A stretch of DNA of 64,000 bases from positions 7,378,001 through 7,442,000 of the forward strand of contig NC_133121.1 of assembly GCF_033568475.1 (NCBI RefSeq), in the 5' to 3' direction. The notes below the pieces were generated by a model. The model did not search any database. It worked only from the letters and a program-made list of their open reading frames with translations, and was not told where the DNA came from. Within the stretch, counting starts at the first letter, position 1. Each line of letters begins with the position of its first letter. Origin of the DNA: Henckelia pumila. Lineage: Eukaryota; Streptophyta; Magnoliopsida; Lamiales; Gesneriaceae. Shown one piece after another: positions 1 through 12,427 of the stretch. The position numbers were made by a program, and so were the translations under genes.

Positions 1-2944
1 AATGAATGTAGATGGTAATTTTGGTTTTTGTAAATGGCAATAACAAAAACTCCTCCGCCCATAGTTTCTTGGATGCAACAAATTTGTATATTTCTGCACT
101 TTAATGCTTTTTTGTTGGCATCCCTTTGCAGCTTATTGTTTTTTATTAGTTTGTTGCGAACTCACCAAACACCATTTTGGGATATTTTAAAAAGATAAAT
201 ATATAATATAAATAAATGGTTATAAAGCCAAAAAGATATTGTGTTTTTTTATGACATGCATGAGATCCCAAATCTGCTACTTTTTGGTGCATACTACTAA
301 GTAAACCATTTTTTTGTGCTATCATGTAAAAAGCAAGTTCTTCTTCTTCCAGCACAAACGTATATATACTTTTGATAAATCCACGATGATGCAAGAACTT
401 TCCACCCTACACATTTTATGACAAATATCTCATTGAATTAATGATTAATTATATAGTTTAATCGTGGAATTTTATTTGTTGTCATGGGTACTTGGTGTCA
501 GTATCAGAGTGATTAAGTTGAATTTGTAAGTACATATGAAAATCTAGTTCTAGAATCTTCCAATTGTTGACCATGTCCAGGTTACCAGGTATCATATATA
601 TACTGAATTACTGATTCTATATTGTAGATCAATCGGAGAGGTGTTGGTCAAATTATTGAAGATGTGTTACATTTAATTCGTAACTATAGAATATATTATA
701 TATATATATATATGGACATGATAAAGGTTTTATTTTTTCAAAAGGATCGATGTTATAAATTATTTCCTTTTCACTACGAAATTCCAAGCTAATTAAAGAG
801 CTTCTTCTAACGAATTCTACATATTGTCTACCTAATTAGAGTCTATCACTACAATTAAGTAAATTAAAACTTAGAATGCAAAACTGTGGAGAATTGAAGT
901 TGCTACATTTATCATGGAATCGCGGCTGAACAAATTAAAAGATGTGGAAAAGATCGATAACAAGAATCATATATACTACAGATTTGCAAATTGCAATAGC
1001 AATGCAATGCTGCAATTAATAAACTGTCATGCATGGATACTTATCTGAAAACCACCACAAAATAAATTATTTTTTAAATACGGGTATTTTTAATTTAATA
1101 ATTTATTTTTTTGTAAAAAAAACTATAAAAGTACACTCGATCCACAAACACAATTGTTAAATAAAAATAGTTTTACTAGTAATATTTATTTAATAATATT
1201 TAAAAAAATTACAATAATAAAATTTAGCTCCCCTCAATAAAATTTTCTGGACAGTAACTATTTATTAGTTTTCATTTCAAAATTTACTTAAAGTACAGGT
1301 GGTGCCCGGTTCGAATACATGAGCACACAACGTGTCCCGGAGAACGCTGGAGATGAGATCCTCCAACGGCGACACGACCCACGAGTCTTCGGAAAATTTT
1401 ATAATGAAAAAGGTCAAAAACATTTTTTTTTTAAAAAAAAAAATTCCATACAAATTTTCTGGAAGCGAGAGGGGAATTGAGTTTATTTGAGGGAGATATG
1501 ATAAACAAGTGGATAACGGGTTGATTAAGGGAGAGATTAATTGGAAGGGGAGTTATCAGTTGTGCGGGGGAAAACCCTAGATTAAGGTAGTGTTTGAAAG
1601 ATTTTTTAGGAAGTATTTTTTAATTTTTTTTAAAATTTTTTTTAAAAAAACTGAAAAATGCTTCTCAAAAATTCTCCCAAACATGGTCTAAGCCCATGTT
1701 CAAAAATGGAACTTAAAGTTTGATGACATGGTTGAAACAACCTATACTATACTATATATTATATTATTATATACTCACGATTATTAAGTGGAAGGATAAT
1801 AGAGATAAAATTTGTTGTCATGGCCGCGGCGTTTAGTGTTGGACAATTATTTTAAAATAATTATTTATAGTTAAAAATAATTAACAAGATTTTATGGCAA
1901 TTATTTTATACAAAAAATTTAATTCCCGTTAGCTTGTCCGGACTTAAAGATTATTATGTCAAGCATTGTCCACGTTCTGCTACTAGATGTCTAGAATCTA
2001 GATGCACTTGCGAGACTAAAAGTGTAATTTTATCTAATGAATTTAGATCTTTTATACGAAGAAAATAATTTAGATTTTTTCGTTTATCCCTGTATAGCCA
2101 TTTAGCTAAAAATAAATCCATCATGGTTTATTTATTTAGGTCGTAATTGGACAAGTATTTATAAAATGATTTTATATAAAAAAATATAATTTTTTTATAT
2201 AAAAGTTTTGATGGTTGTTTTAAAAATAAGAATTCATTTATAAAACTATTTTAAGATTTGAAAAGATGCATGTTTCGACAATTATTTTCAAAAATGATTT
2301 AATAATATAAAATAATTAAGAAGTTGTTGTGATCATTATTCCATAAATATTACCTTTTAATTCTTGTTTAGTTCGTGTTTTTGTTCAAAACATATCAAAA
2401 TATATATACTTCTTTTTCTTATTTAAAAACTATATTTGTAAAACATGATTCTGTTAAAAAAAATAAACATTTTATAAAAATATAATTCTAACACATTTAT
2501 TTATACGCTTGTTAATTTGGTTAGTTTTAAATTTCATATGATTCACAAAGAAGATGCTCAATTTATATTTTTTTTAAAAAAATGGATGCTCAATTTTATA
2601 TTATTATTATTTAAAATAAAAGAAGATGCTCAAATTTTGGTCGAACGATAACCGAGATCGTGAGCAACATTGTTCATATATAAATATATTAATTTGCATG
2701 TTTATGCTTTGAATTTATGACATTTTTTTATTAATTATATTTAAGTTGTAATAATATAATTAAAATTAATTATTTTTAATTATCGAAACATAAAAAAAAG
2801 TATTTCAAAATCACTTTTATTTTAATATACCTATATTTTAACTTCTTCTAAAATTTAGAAAGTTTGAAGTTCCTAGAATTCTTAGATTGTGTTTGGCTGA
2901 ACGATTTGGATTTGTAAGAAGATTTTAAATGATAATAACATTAT
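1..2944. other. AT-rich intergenic DNA without a recognisable gene
   Basis: I find no credible coding frame, tRNA or other RNA gene here. The stretch holds A/T homopolymers, a short TA run near 700-712 and a small foldback (listed separately). Around 1300-1400 there is a more GC-rich patch with GGTTCGAATAC, which resembles a pol III B box and may be the remains of a SINE or another decayed element, but no A box or full tRNA fold is visible. Confidence 0.6.
1583..1692. repeat. Small foldback repeat (TAGTGTTTGA ends)
   Basis: The left half begins GGTAGTGTTTGAAAGA and the right half ends TCCCAAACATGG, which is roughly its reverse complement. The middle is T-rich then A-rich, so the whole stretch can fold into a hairpin. 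Related ends are seen near 6690, 35886-36020 and 46315-46425. This is probably a decayed miniature inverted-repeat element; I could not identify a target duplication. Confidence 0.5.
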
Positions 2945-2954
2945 TTATGGGAAA

Positions 2955-3114
2955 CAATTTTGCTATCCTGCCCACCCACCGTGCCCACCTAATGTGCCCA
3001 CCATGAGGTGGTACTCAACTATTGGATGTGATGAATTGTGCGTCCAATAGTTGAGTGCCACCTCATGGTGGGCACATTAGGTGGGCACAGTGGGTGGGCA
3101 GGATAGCAAAACTC
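2955..3114. mobile_element. 160-bp hairpin MITE, Mutator-like target duplication
   Basis: Two arms of about 68 bases are almost perfect reverse complements (from TTTTGCTATCCTGCCCACCC on the left to GGGTGGGCAGGATAGCAAAA on the right) around a loop of about 16 bases near 3027-3042. It is flanked by TTATGGGAAA (2945-2954) and TTATGGGGAAA (3115-3125), a 10-11 bp duplication with one extra G. Long arms, small size and a duplication of 9-11 bp fit a non-autonomous Mutator-like element. There is no coding capacity. The very low arm divergence suggests a fairly recent origin. Confidence 0.75.
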
Positions 3115-3125
3115 TTATGGGGAAA

Positions 3126-4740
3126 ATGATAAGTGTAAATTTGCTTTAAATCTCCAAATTTAAACATATTTTTTCATTCAGTTTTTGTCAAAAAAAATAT
3201 ATGTTTGAGCTCCCTGATCCATAACAAAATGTTTCTGCACTCCTTGGGGCCACATGTTTTTTCTTAAAAATACAGTACTGATACGTGATATTTGAGCATA
3301 AATTATTTCAAATTTGATACTGATATATATTTTTTGAGTACTACTCAAATATGTATGCAAATATTGATATTAATTTCATATCTATCTTTTTTTAATTGAA
3401 CTACGGTATAAACATTGAAAAATATATGATACTAATATATGATATTGAAATATCAATTGTTTTAGATCTGGTGCTAATATATGATTATTGGTATTCAAAC
3501 ATGTGTTGCAAGTGTTGATATAAATAAAGTTACTCAAATTTTATACCCAAAATTTTATCTTTTGTACCAAATCTAAACCAGTTAGTACTCAAATATCATA
3601 TATTAGTACCATATTTTCAATATTTTGTACTGATTTTCACCAGTAAAAAAATATGTGGGCCCAGGAAGTGTATAAACATTGTTTGTGTGGATCAGGGAGT
3701 TCAAACATACTTTTATTTTAAGCCAGTGTCTGAATGCAAAAATATGTTTGGGTTTGGGGCCGGATTTAAAGCAAACTTACAAGGGTATATTTACTTTAAA
3801 TCCCTAAATACAAACTTAAATTTGTTTTCAGTTCCCGTCAAAAAAAAAATATGAGTTTAAACTCCCTGATCTACACAAATATTTCTGCAGTCTCTGGGCC
3901 TACATGTATTTTCATGGGTGAAATTCGATATAAAAAATCGAAAATATGATATTAATATATGATATTCGAGCACTAAGTGGTTTAGATCTAGTACAAAAAA
4001 AAATATTTTGAGTATTAAATCTAAACATCTTTATTAATGTCAACACTTGCAACATATGTTTAAGCACTCAAAAATCATATATTTGTACCAAATCTAACTT
4101 ATTTGGTACTAAATATTATATATCAGTACCATATTAATGTTTTGTACCAAATTTCATCCAAAAAAGACAAATGTGCTTGCACTCCCTAAGCTGTATAAAA
4201 AATGTTTCTACATTTCTTGGACCCACGTTTTTTTCGGATGAAATTCAGTACCAAATTTCATCCAAAAAAGACAAATGTGCTTGCACTCCCTAAGCTGTAT
4301 AAAAAATGTTTCTACACTTCTTGGACCCGCGTTTTTTTTCGGATGAAATTCAGTACAAAACATTAAAAATATGGTATTGATATCTGGTATTTGAGCACTT
4401 ATTGGTTTAGATTTAGATCGGGTACAAAAAATTATATTTTGAGTATAAAATTTGAACAAATTTATTAATATCAATATTTACAACAATGTTTGGATACTCG
4501 AAAATCATATATTTATACCAAAACTAAAACAATTAGTACTCAAATATCATATATTAGTATCATACTTCTACTATTTTGTGCTAACTTATATCCAAAAAAA
4601 ATACAAATATATTATTAACATCAATACTTGCATACATGTTTTAGTACTAAAAAATCATATATTAGTATCAAATCTTAATGATAGAGACCGATTGAAAAGT
4701 GAAGTTTAGAGTTTGGGATTTAAAACAAATTTTTTCATTT
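3126..4740. repeat. Block of two related inverted-repeat elements
   Basis: The stretch 3130-3782 has long imperfect inverted ends: AATTTGCTTTAAATC and the CTCCCTGATCC motif on the left recur reversed on the right (GGATCAGGGAG, GATTTAAAGCAAACTT). A second unit with the same motifs starts at about 3783 and runs to about 4740, ending in a reversed TTTGGGATTTAAA. Inside it a unit of about 104 bp is tandemly duplicated (about 4146-4249 and 4250-4354). Repeated phrases such as TCATATATTAGTACCA run throughout. No protein is encoded. I read it as two neighbouring copies of a non-autonomous DNA element. Confidence 0.55.
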
Positions 4741-6474
4741 ATTTCATCAAATGTGTTTGTTTGTTTGTTTTTTTTTATAAAAAAAATGCATTTCAAGAAG
4801 CCTTTTTTTGGTTCTGCTAATTCGACACGTTTCCCTATTCAAAACCCTAGTTTAATACTGCGTTTGCTTGCCGTGTATGGAAATTGGTTTGATGTGTGAC
4901 GTATTGATGACGTTCTGCCAATGGCTGGATTCCACGTGGAAGGGTTTTGCCTAAAGGTGACGTTCCGGTGAAGACCATTCAGTATATAATCAGCGAAGCA
5001 ACGAAAGAAAATATGAGAAACACAAAACAATCATTAAATAAATTTTTTTAAAATAAAAATAAAAGCAAAAGACTATGCAATAATTATAGAATATATATGT
5101 CTATTTTATGTGCTGGAGTACAATGATAGGAATATATGAATGTATATAAAACGTTACATACATTGAGATAGTCAAATAGTTGCTAGATAAAAGTTTCTTG
5201 ATCTACCAAAAATTATAACATGTTATAAAAAATATATAAAATATTTTGATATTTTAAAATAGCGTTTATCTATCTTTTTTAGGGCTAGCTTTCCCAACAA
5301 AAAAACATATTGTTACCTGATATTATTTTTAAAATTAAAAGTAGTAATAATACCCTTTGAGGATGAGGAAAATAAAAGAGAAGCATGAGATGTTTTACTT
5401 GTTGATCGTAGATCGCAAATGTGTTGTTTTGGTCCCCTCGTCTATTATGGTGGTTGTGGGCGAGTCATTTAATATCGGAGAGTGACTTATCGATGATTTT
5501 AAGGAATCAAAAAAGTTATTGCCATTAAATTAAATTTCCGTAAATAAGAACACGACAAGCCAATACGTTAGTATTTATTGAAATATCCATCATTTTGAAA
5601 CTTGTAAATCAATCGCAGGATAAACATGCATGATCTTCGATTTCAAATTTGTCAACAAACTTGCTACTTTTTCAAGCCATTGTTTTCCACCCGAAATTCT
5701 AAAATTAGTCAAATAAGCTAATAATTATTTGTACTTTTGGTCCTTTAATTGGTTTAAATTTTATCTTAATTTTACTTTTTCCACATATAGTCTTAATTTT
5801 TTAAGAAAACAATTGGGTTTTATGTCTAAAAAACCCCATGAATTCTATCAAGTTATTTAAAAAAAATCACACAAAACAATAATCATAAATACGGAAGCAT
5901 GTCAGAATTCATGATTAATTTGTAGCCGATTTTGGATAACGATATTCAATTTTGCAATTTTCTTCCAAATCAGAGAGTTCTGTTGATATAATATAAAACT
6001 GAGACGTTATTCGGCAAAATTGGTATTATGACCTTTTTTTAATAATTAAACAAATTTTACTATTTTTAATTTGACCCCTCAGCAAATCAAAAAATATCAT
6101 ATATAATATCCATGAAATTATATCATAACAATTAAGTTCTAATTCTTTAGTTTTAAATTAGACAACGTCAATTTATTACTTATTTAATTGATCAGATTTA
6201 AACATTTATAATTACAGTTATGACCCCTAAAATTCTAACAAATTTTTATTTGAGCATTGATAAAGGACCTTACATATAAATAATGCAAGACATTTTATCA
6301 AATCTCCATCATATCCTCCACCCATTAAATATTAAATATTATTTTTTAAAAAAATTTCAAATCACATAATTTTTTCTAAAATAAAATATTATAACAATTT
6401 TATTTTTTAATATTTGTTTATTCTAAAACTATTTTCATATATGTATAACTCGAAACATTATTTTCATATAATTA

Positions 6475-6760
6475 TACATTTTCTGGTAATTTCGACGATA
6501 AAAAAATTTTATAATACCAAACACATCAATATTTTTAAGTTATTTAAAATAAGTTTATCCAAACACTTTTAACAGCTTATTTTTAAAACAAGTTCTAACA
6601 GCTTATAAGCTCGTAAAACAGTTTTTAAGCTCTAAGAGCTTATAAGGTCTTTTTAATAAGCTTAGCCAAGCACGATAATGTTTGAGAGAGTTTTTAGGAA
6701 ACACTTATCAGCTTTTCTTTTACAAAATTAAGTTTTTCCAAACACTACCTAAGAAACGTA
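6475..6760. repeat. Dispersed repeat shared with the right edge of the window
   Basis: Bases 6482-6572 closely match 63905-64000 in the same orientation (both contain GGTAATTTCGACGATAAAAA and CATCCAAACACTTT or near variants). The following AGCTTATAAGCTC phrases also recur at 63500-63660. The segment ends with TAATGTTTGAGAGAGTTTTTAGGAA, the end sequence of the small foldback family. It is probably a decayed DNA transposon derivative. Confidence 0.5.
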
Positions 6761-7154
6761 ACGCAAATGAACAAGCTTATCGTGATTTTGAGCTCTTAAT
6801 CTTGTCTTCCACAAATACCATGTTACTAAAAGAAAGCTATTTGAAAGTTATTTTTGGAACGTATTTGCCCCTAAAAAGAAACTCATGACGCCATTAAATA
6901 TAAGTTTATCTATTTCAAATTAACCATAGAGAACATGAAATTCCATTTTAAGTAAAAGTCAACTTCGTGTTCTGGGAATTAATTAAGGCTTGGTGTAACA
7001 CAATGTTTTATGAGAAATATATATGATGTTATTGATTGAAAGGGTAAGTAGGATCAGACAAGCTAATTGAATATGAATTGGAATTTATAATAATATTGAT
7101 GATACTTATTCATAATTATAATTATAACGTGTTTAAGAGTACGTTTTTTAAGAG

Positions 7155-7275
7155 ACGGTCTTATGAATTATATCAATAAGACGAATAAATCTGACATTTT
7201 TACTTTTTTCATAAGTCGAGTCAAATATGATATATTCACAAAATTAACATGTGAAATTGTCTCATAAAAGTTTTT
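7155..7275. repeat. Degenerate AGACGGTCTTA repeat
   Basis: It begins AGACGGTCTTATGAATTAT and ends with a reversed counterpart (GTGAAATTGTCTCATAAAAG). Similar stretches occur at 7840-8015, 13730-13830, 30105-30262 and 48335-48515, so this is a dispersed family. The weak inverted ends suggest a MITE-like origin. Confidence 0.4.
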
Positions 7276-7839
7276 TTACTTGTTAAAATATTGTCATGCT
7301 TGATTAATTATTGTCTGATGCGTGTTTTCCTCCGAATTTTTTAATGTGTGTTTTTTTCATTTATATATAAATATAAATAATATAAAATAAAATGAATATT
7401 TATTTTGAGCTACATGCTAGAGAATATCCTTTGCACCCTTATTTTCACATGTTGGAAAATCCTAAACTACGTTTTTGTTATATTATATCCTAATCGTCCA
7501 CATAAGCTAAAATTTTATTGTAATTTCATGCTCATACATTATGTATACGTACCATGCATGTGTGTTGCAACTGAACTTTTCTTGTCCATGTTATTAATGT
7601 AAGCAGATTCATAAATCAAAAGTCGTTGCATGAGAATATATTTTTTTAAAAAAAATAATTGTCACTTCAAATATTAATATTAAAGAATAATACAAATAAA
7701 CTATGCTTTCACAATGTTTTATTTTTAGGAAACTATGTTTTCATATTAGATGAATAAAAACAAGCAAGATGAGTATCTTGAATGAAAACATCATGAAATG
7801 TGAGACTATTCAAACAAGTAGAATCTATTTCTGATTTTC

Positions 7840-8015
7840 ATGAATTCTTGTGAAACAGTCTTATAAGTTAATTTTATGATATAAATTTCTTATTTAAATC
7901 AACCATGAAAAAATATTACTTTTTATGATAAACGTATTACTTCTTATTGTAAATATGAATAAAGTTGGCATCTTTCATGGATAAAGATTTGTGAAATTAT
8001 TTCAAAAAAAACCTG
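7840..8015. repeat. Degenerate copy of the AGACGGTCTTA repeat family
   Basis: It begins CTTGTGAAACAGTCTTATAAG, contains ATCAACCATGAAAAAATATTAC, and ends GTGAAATTATTTCAAAAAAA. Both ends and the central phrase match other members in the window. No coding content. Confidence 0.4.
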
Positions 8016-9016
8016 CTCTTAATTGATTTTAGAGAAAGATTTAATTAAATCGACGATAACCATTAAGCCTGTACAAGATTGATAACTATAACTCATCTCA
8101 CGAAACCAATAAAATTGAGCATGATACCCCAATGTTTTGGATAAATTAAATTACATTCATTATAATTATAATAAAATAAAAATAAATAAATATGTGAGTC
8201 CTGCAAAATAATTTGGAACTTATAGTTTCGAAATTTTGAGTGGAAGATTGTCAGTTGCAGTATTTACAGAATCAAAAGACCAGTCAAACACATTTCCCCT
8301 CCGACTTTGCAGAGCATACGTGGGGTTTGACAAAGGAGGCAGGCAACATACCATATATATGCTGCTAAGCTATATTCATGTCAAAATCTCATCATTTTTC
8401 TCTATTTTTCTTATTATTTAATTCTTGCTAAGAAAACTGGATTTTTTTTCGGGAAATCGTTATTTTCGGTGTGCATTAAGTAAATTTTTGAATTAATACA
8501 ATAGTTTGTAAACTACGTTAACCAGGTAAACCATACTAGAAAAGCTCTGTGTGACTGTGACAAACTAGCCCAAAAAAGTATTGGTTGGGGAAATCGAACT
8601 CCTAACCTCTGACCAAGAGTTCATCTACTCCACCAACTTGAACATTTCTTAAAAAAGAAAACTGTATTATTGATTTAAACTAGTGTTTGTTTCCTTTCGA
8701 ATAAAATTATTTTAAAGCAATTCCCATTTATTATTTTCAATTATAAATTGGCGGTGTATTGACATGTAATTTACTCGATATTTTTAATTATCTTTCGATG
8801 CATGTTGTATAATCTTATATTAAAATAGAACAATAATATATAAATTACGTTAGATAAATCTCGTACAACCGAAAAATATTGGATAGAACAATATCTAACA
8901 AGGTACTTATCAGCGATGTGAAAATTATTGAATTTACGTAAGTTTCGACTTTCTTTCGAGCAAAAGAATTTTATTAAAATATACAAACAGTGAGCCTGAA
9001 TGAATCGATATTATTT

Positions 9017-9029
9017 ATATATATAAAAG
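9017..9029 (+). promoter_or_regulatory. Likely TATA box of the SPATULA-type gene
   Basis: TATATATAAAAG lies about 350 bp before the ATG at 9369. Transcription would start near 9050, giving a 5' UTR of about 310 bases containing CT-rich stretches (CATCTCTCTTCCCACC near 9060), usual for plant leaders. No intron in the leader is obvious. Confidence 0.55.
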
Positions 9030-9368
9030 AGTGTTTTAAAATCCCCCGCCGTAGAATTCCATCTCTCTTCCCACCAGCCCTCCTGCAAAACAAGTACACT
9101 GCATATTTAGCTTTTTGCAGTTCCTTTTTTCTCTCATAATCACACGCTCCCGCACTCCAAGCAACCTTTATCAGACACCTCCAGCTTCACCAAAACACTG
9201 TCCAAATGGGTTTTCTTTCTCACAACTTTTCGCTGACTCGAAAAAGATGAAGAAACCCAGAAAGAAATAAGCACCCCTTTTGGTTGGACTCTGTGTTCTT
9301 TGATCCCTTCTTTTCTGCCAAAAAAAAAACAATAAGAGCAATCATTTTTTTTTACGTGTAAATTATCG

Positions 9369-11914
9369 ATGGCCAATCTTTACGATACTACAAGCAAGTG
9401 TTGTTCATCTCCTTCTCCAGCGGAGCCTGATGACATTTCCCTGTTTCTCCAACAATTTCTGCTCCGTTCTTCTGGCAATGCTTTGGTGGAGAATCGTGAA
9501 TCCGGGTTTGATATTGTTTCGGGTTCGGGTCGGATTTCTGCTTCAGATATGTGTTCCGGGCTGAAATTGCCGACCGGGGGTTGTTTTCCGGTAAGCACGG
9601 TGGTGAATGTTGCGTCTTCTTCTGTTGGGACGCTGGATAACGATCCAGATGATTATGACTGCGAAAGCGAGGTAATATATATTTATCTTTTTCTGGCAGC
9701 TGTTGTGTTATTACATCTACTCGATATTTCCTATGATTAATTATTTCACAGTACAGTTGAAATCATTCTTTATTTTTCATGTTGGAGTGCCTTATAAATG
9801 TAATTTGTTGATATTATTTGATTATGTGCAGGAAGCCATTGAAGCATCGGTGGAAGAAACAGTGCCAAATGCAATACACCAGAGGATTTCATCCAAGAGA
9901 AGCAGAGCTGCTGAAGTTCATAATCTTTCAGAAAAAGTTGTACTCTCTATTTGCCTTTCCAGACTTTGAATTATGTACATGTTTCAGTTCCTTTGATAAG
10001 TTTTGGTGTTTTTATGTTTGTTTGACAGAGGAGGAGAAGCAGGATTAATGAGAAAATGAAGGCATTGCAAAATCTGATACCGAATTCGAACAAGGTTAGG
10101 AAAACCTGAACTTGGTGTTACACTTCATGTGCTTCACTTTTTAGCTAATTATTATAATGGTGATTGGGTGATTTATTGATTTTCTCCAGACGGATAAGGC
10201 TTCGATGCTTGATGAAGCTATCGAGTACCTCAAGCAGCTTCAGCTCCAAGTACAAGTGAGTAGAGTGTGGCTTGTTTTTGTCTCCGAATGAATTATTTAC
10301 GTTCGGGTTGAAAGCTGTGTGTAAACCTTCACGAAGCATGTAATTCAGCTATTTTGTAACCAATTTTAGAATTGGTTAATGATCAAATATCTAATAGTAG
10401 CATATAGTTCTGGTGAAAGTATAAAGCTAGCTCGAAATCACCCCTCTTTCTGAACACGTAAGACGAAGGATGTGGGATGGAGCTCCTGGTTCGATGGTAA
10501 ACCATATATGTTAATAGTATTTAAGATTGAGGTTGATAACATTTGCCATGTCTCAAGGTTTCGGAGCTCGCAAGATGTAAGAGGTGAAAGATGTGGGATG
10601 GAGCTCCTGGTTCGATGGTAAACCATATATGTTAATAGTATCTAAGATTGAGGTTGATTACATTTGTCATGTCTCAAGGTTTCGGAGCTCGCTAGATGTA
10701 AGAGTTGTTTCACCGGTGGTAAATCTTTTGTATAGATATGTTCAGCTGTTTAAACGTCGTTTATTTGGTTAATTTCGTCCGAGTGTACATACAACTTGCT
10801 CGAAATTCTCAAATTCCAAGTAGGATGAGCCACACTTGTTCTAGTCATACTTGTGAAATGAAATTATTAAAATAGTTGCATCAAGCAGCGTCAACTAGTC
10901 TCTTAAGGCTGGTTTTTTTTGGAGAATGATCACAATGGTCAATTTGTTTTTCTAAAATTTTTGTCTCTGATTAAAGTTCATGTTTTATGTACGGATCCGA
11001 TTCACTAGATGCTAACGGTGCGAAATGGATTGAGTGTGTACCCTATCTGTCTGCCTGGGATGCTGCATCCGAATCAAATCCCTCAGACAAGACCAGACAG
11101 CTACGAGGGAACTAGGTCCTTAAATATGAACATGACGAAAGCAGCTTCCATTGATCAAGAGACCTCGGCTGAAGCCATGCTCGGTGTACAAGATGATGGT
11201 GTTGAACGGATGCCCGTTTCCGGTTTCTCAACCATGATTAATTCAAGAACAGCTTTTCAAACAGAATCATCAATCCGGGCACATTTTGGACCAATTCAGT
11301 TGCTCAAATCTTCACCAGTAAGCTTGGTTTTTGCCTTTTCAGCCTACAACATATCAAGTTTATTGATTACTCTGATAATTTAATCTTTATTACGTGCGAA
11401 GGAAATTCGTCAGGAGGATGTTCTGCATTTGAACCATAGAATCGAGGATTGCGTTCCAAGTATTTTGACAGGTGAACGAACGCTTAATTAGCTTGCACTC
11501 ATTAAATAATCAGTTCATGTTTGCACATCATTCATTGGATCTTCTAACCTTCTCTTCTACATAAAATTAAAGGCTACCAAGTAGGTTCCGAAGGAAACAC
11601 TTTACTTCCTTTCTATGCGCAAGCTTCCAGTGTCAAGTCGAATGGACTAGAGCACTCATGCTTGGCTGGAGAAGACCTTTTAGGCGGCGGTGTAAACCTT
11701 TCACGTTTTGTCAACAACCCAACGTTTTCCCCACATTTTACCGAGTAAGTACTCGCATACGTCAAAGAGCCGTTGATCTTCATGGTTTATGTTCAACCAT
11801 GATTTGTAGTCACTCTTGCTCTTCTCATCTATCAGCTCACGCAATGGAATCAGGCTGAGCAGCCGTCCCGGTAAATTGGAAGGCGATGAATTCTGTTTCG
11901 ATGGTTCAAGTTAG
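9369..11914 (+). CDS. SPT: SPATULA-type bHLH transcription factor (8 exons)
   Basis: Nuclear bHLH factor of the SPATULA/ALCATRAZ branch. In Arabidopsis, SPT controls carpel and fruit margin growth and cool-temperature restraint of growth. Exons with matching phases: 9369-9671, 9832-9936, 10029-10094, 10190-10255, 11009-11317, 11402-11471, 11573-11744, 11836-11914; predicted protein 389 aa. Residues 21-34 carry the family's N-terminal amphipathic helix (DDISLFLQQFLLRS) and 94-101 the acidic DDYDCESE motif. The basic region ends in HNLSEKRRR, with the His-Glu-Arg pattern of G-box binders. The first helix contains RINEKMKALQNLIPNSNK and the second TDKASMLDEAIEYLKQLQLQ. A later RAHFGPIQLL motif also matches SPT. 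The start was chosen because the exon opens there and homologues begin similarly. The 3' end is uncertain: if the last intron is kept, TAA at 11746-11748 ends a 364-aa protein. ALC or a SPT paralogue remains possible. Confidence 0.88.
10457..10698 (+). repeat. Tandem duplication of about 121 bp in the bHLH gene's intron 4
   Basis: Two head-to-tail copies (about 10457-10577 and 10578-10698) share ATGTGGGATGGAGCTCCTGG, a GGTAAACCATATATG stretch and TCTCAAGGTTTCGGAGCTCG, with only a few differences. They lie in the largest intron, between the second bHLH helix exon and exon 5. The unit may derive from a transposon fragment. It does not touch the splice sites. Confidence 0.75.
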
Positions 11915-12427
11915 AAAGTAATTAATGCACCATCCGCCATTACTTGGAAAGGGCTGTAATCTTTTGGTCGAATTTGTACTTGTGCCGGTGGTTGATTCTT
12001 GTCATGTGTACTAGACTTGAGCATACTGGTTGATTCATATTGTATCTTAGGTTTGAGTAATGTATTTGGTCAAAAGTATTCTAGCTTAATTTAGCTTGGC
12101 TTTGAAGAATTGACTAAGACGGCCGGGGGGGATCGATTATTTTGCAGTAGACTGAGACGGCCGGATTCGGTCCTTACGGATTATCCAAGTTCAATCTTCA
12201 TTTGATCATTTCTATATGATACTATTGCTTGCAAGTTTCAACATATGAATTACAACGTTAATTTTTTATGAATACAAAATTGTGTGCAATAACAATGTAA
12301 GAGTCCTACAAGTTATCTGTTCTCATGTACAATTATTTTTAAAAAAACAAATGAACGAATTTCTTTGTAAGAAAAATAATAGAAACAAATGAATACATCT
12401 TAATAAATGGAGCCATGATGCTATCCT
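11915..12427. other. Convergent 3' region between SPT-like and kinase genes
   Basis: These 0.5 kb separate two genes that point towards each other and should hold both 3' UTRs. It is AT-rich, with two ACGGCCGG patches near 12120 and 12159. A-rich stretches near 12275-12380 could serve as poly(A) signals, but I cannot place cleavage sites. Confidence 0.5.

Larger units (their letters stand above)
4741..9000. other. AT-rich intergenic DNA with dispersed repeat remnants
   Basis: No coding frame here looks real: the short frames are A/T-rich and resemble no protein I know. Repeat remnants are listed separately (6475-6760, 7155-7275, 7840-8015). Near 8590-8645, read on the minus strand, there is a tRNA-like stretch with GGTTAGGAGTTCGATTTCC, a possible SINE B box. 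Confidence 0.6.

Noticed and set aside
1290-1400. tRNA gene or SINE (GGTTCGAATAC), with similar patches near 8590 and 29870
   Set aside because: Only a B-box-like stretch is visible; no cloverleaf, A box, poly-A tail or target duplication could be found.
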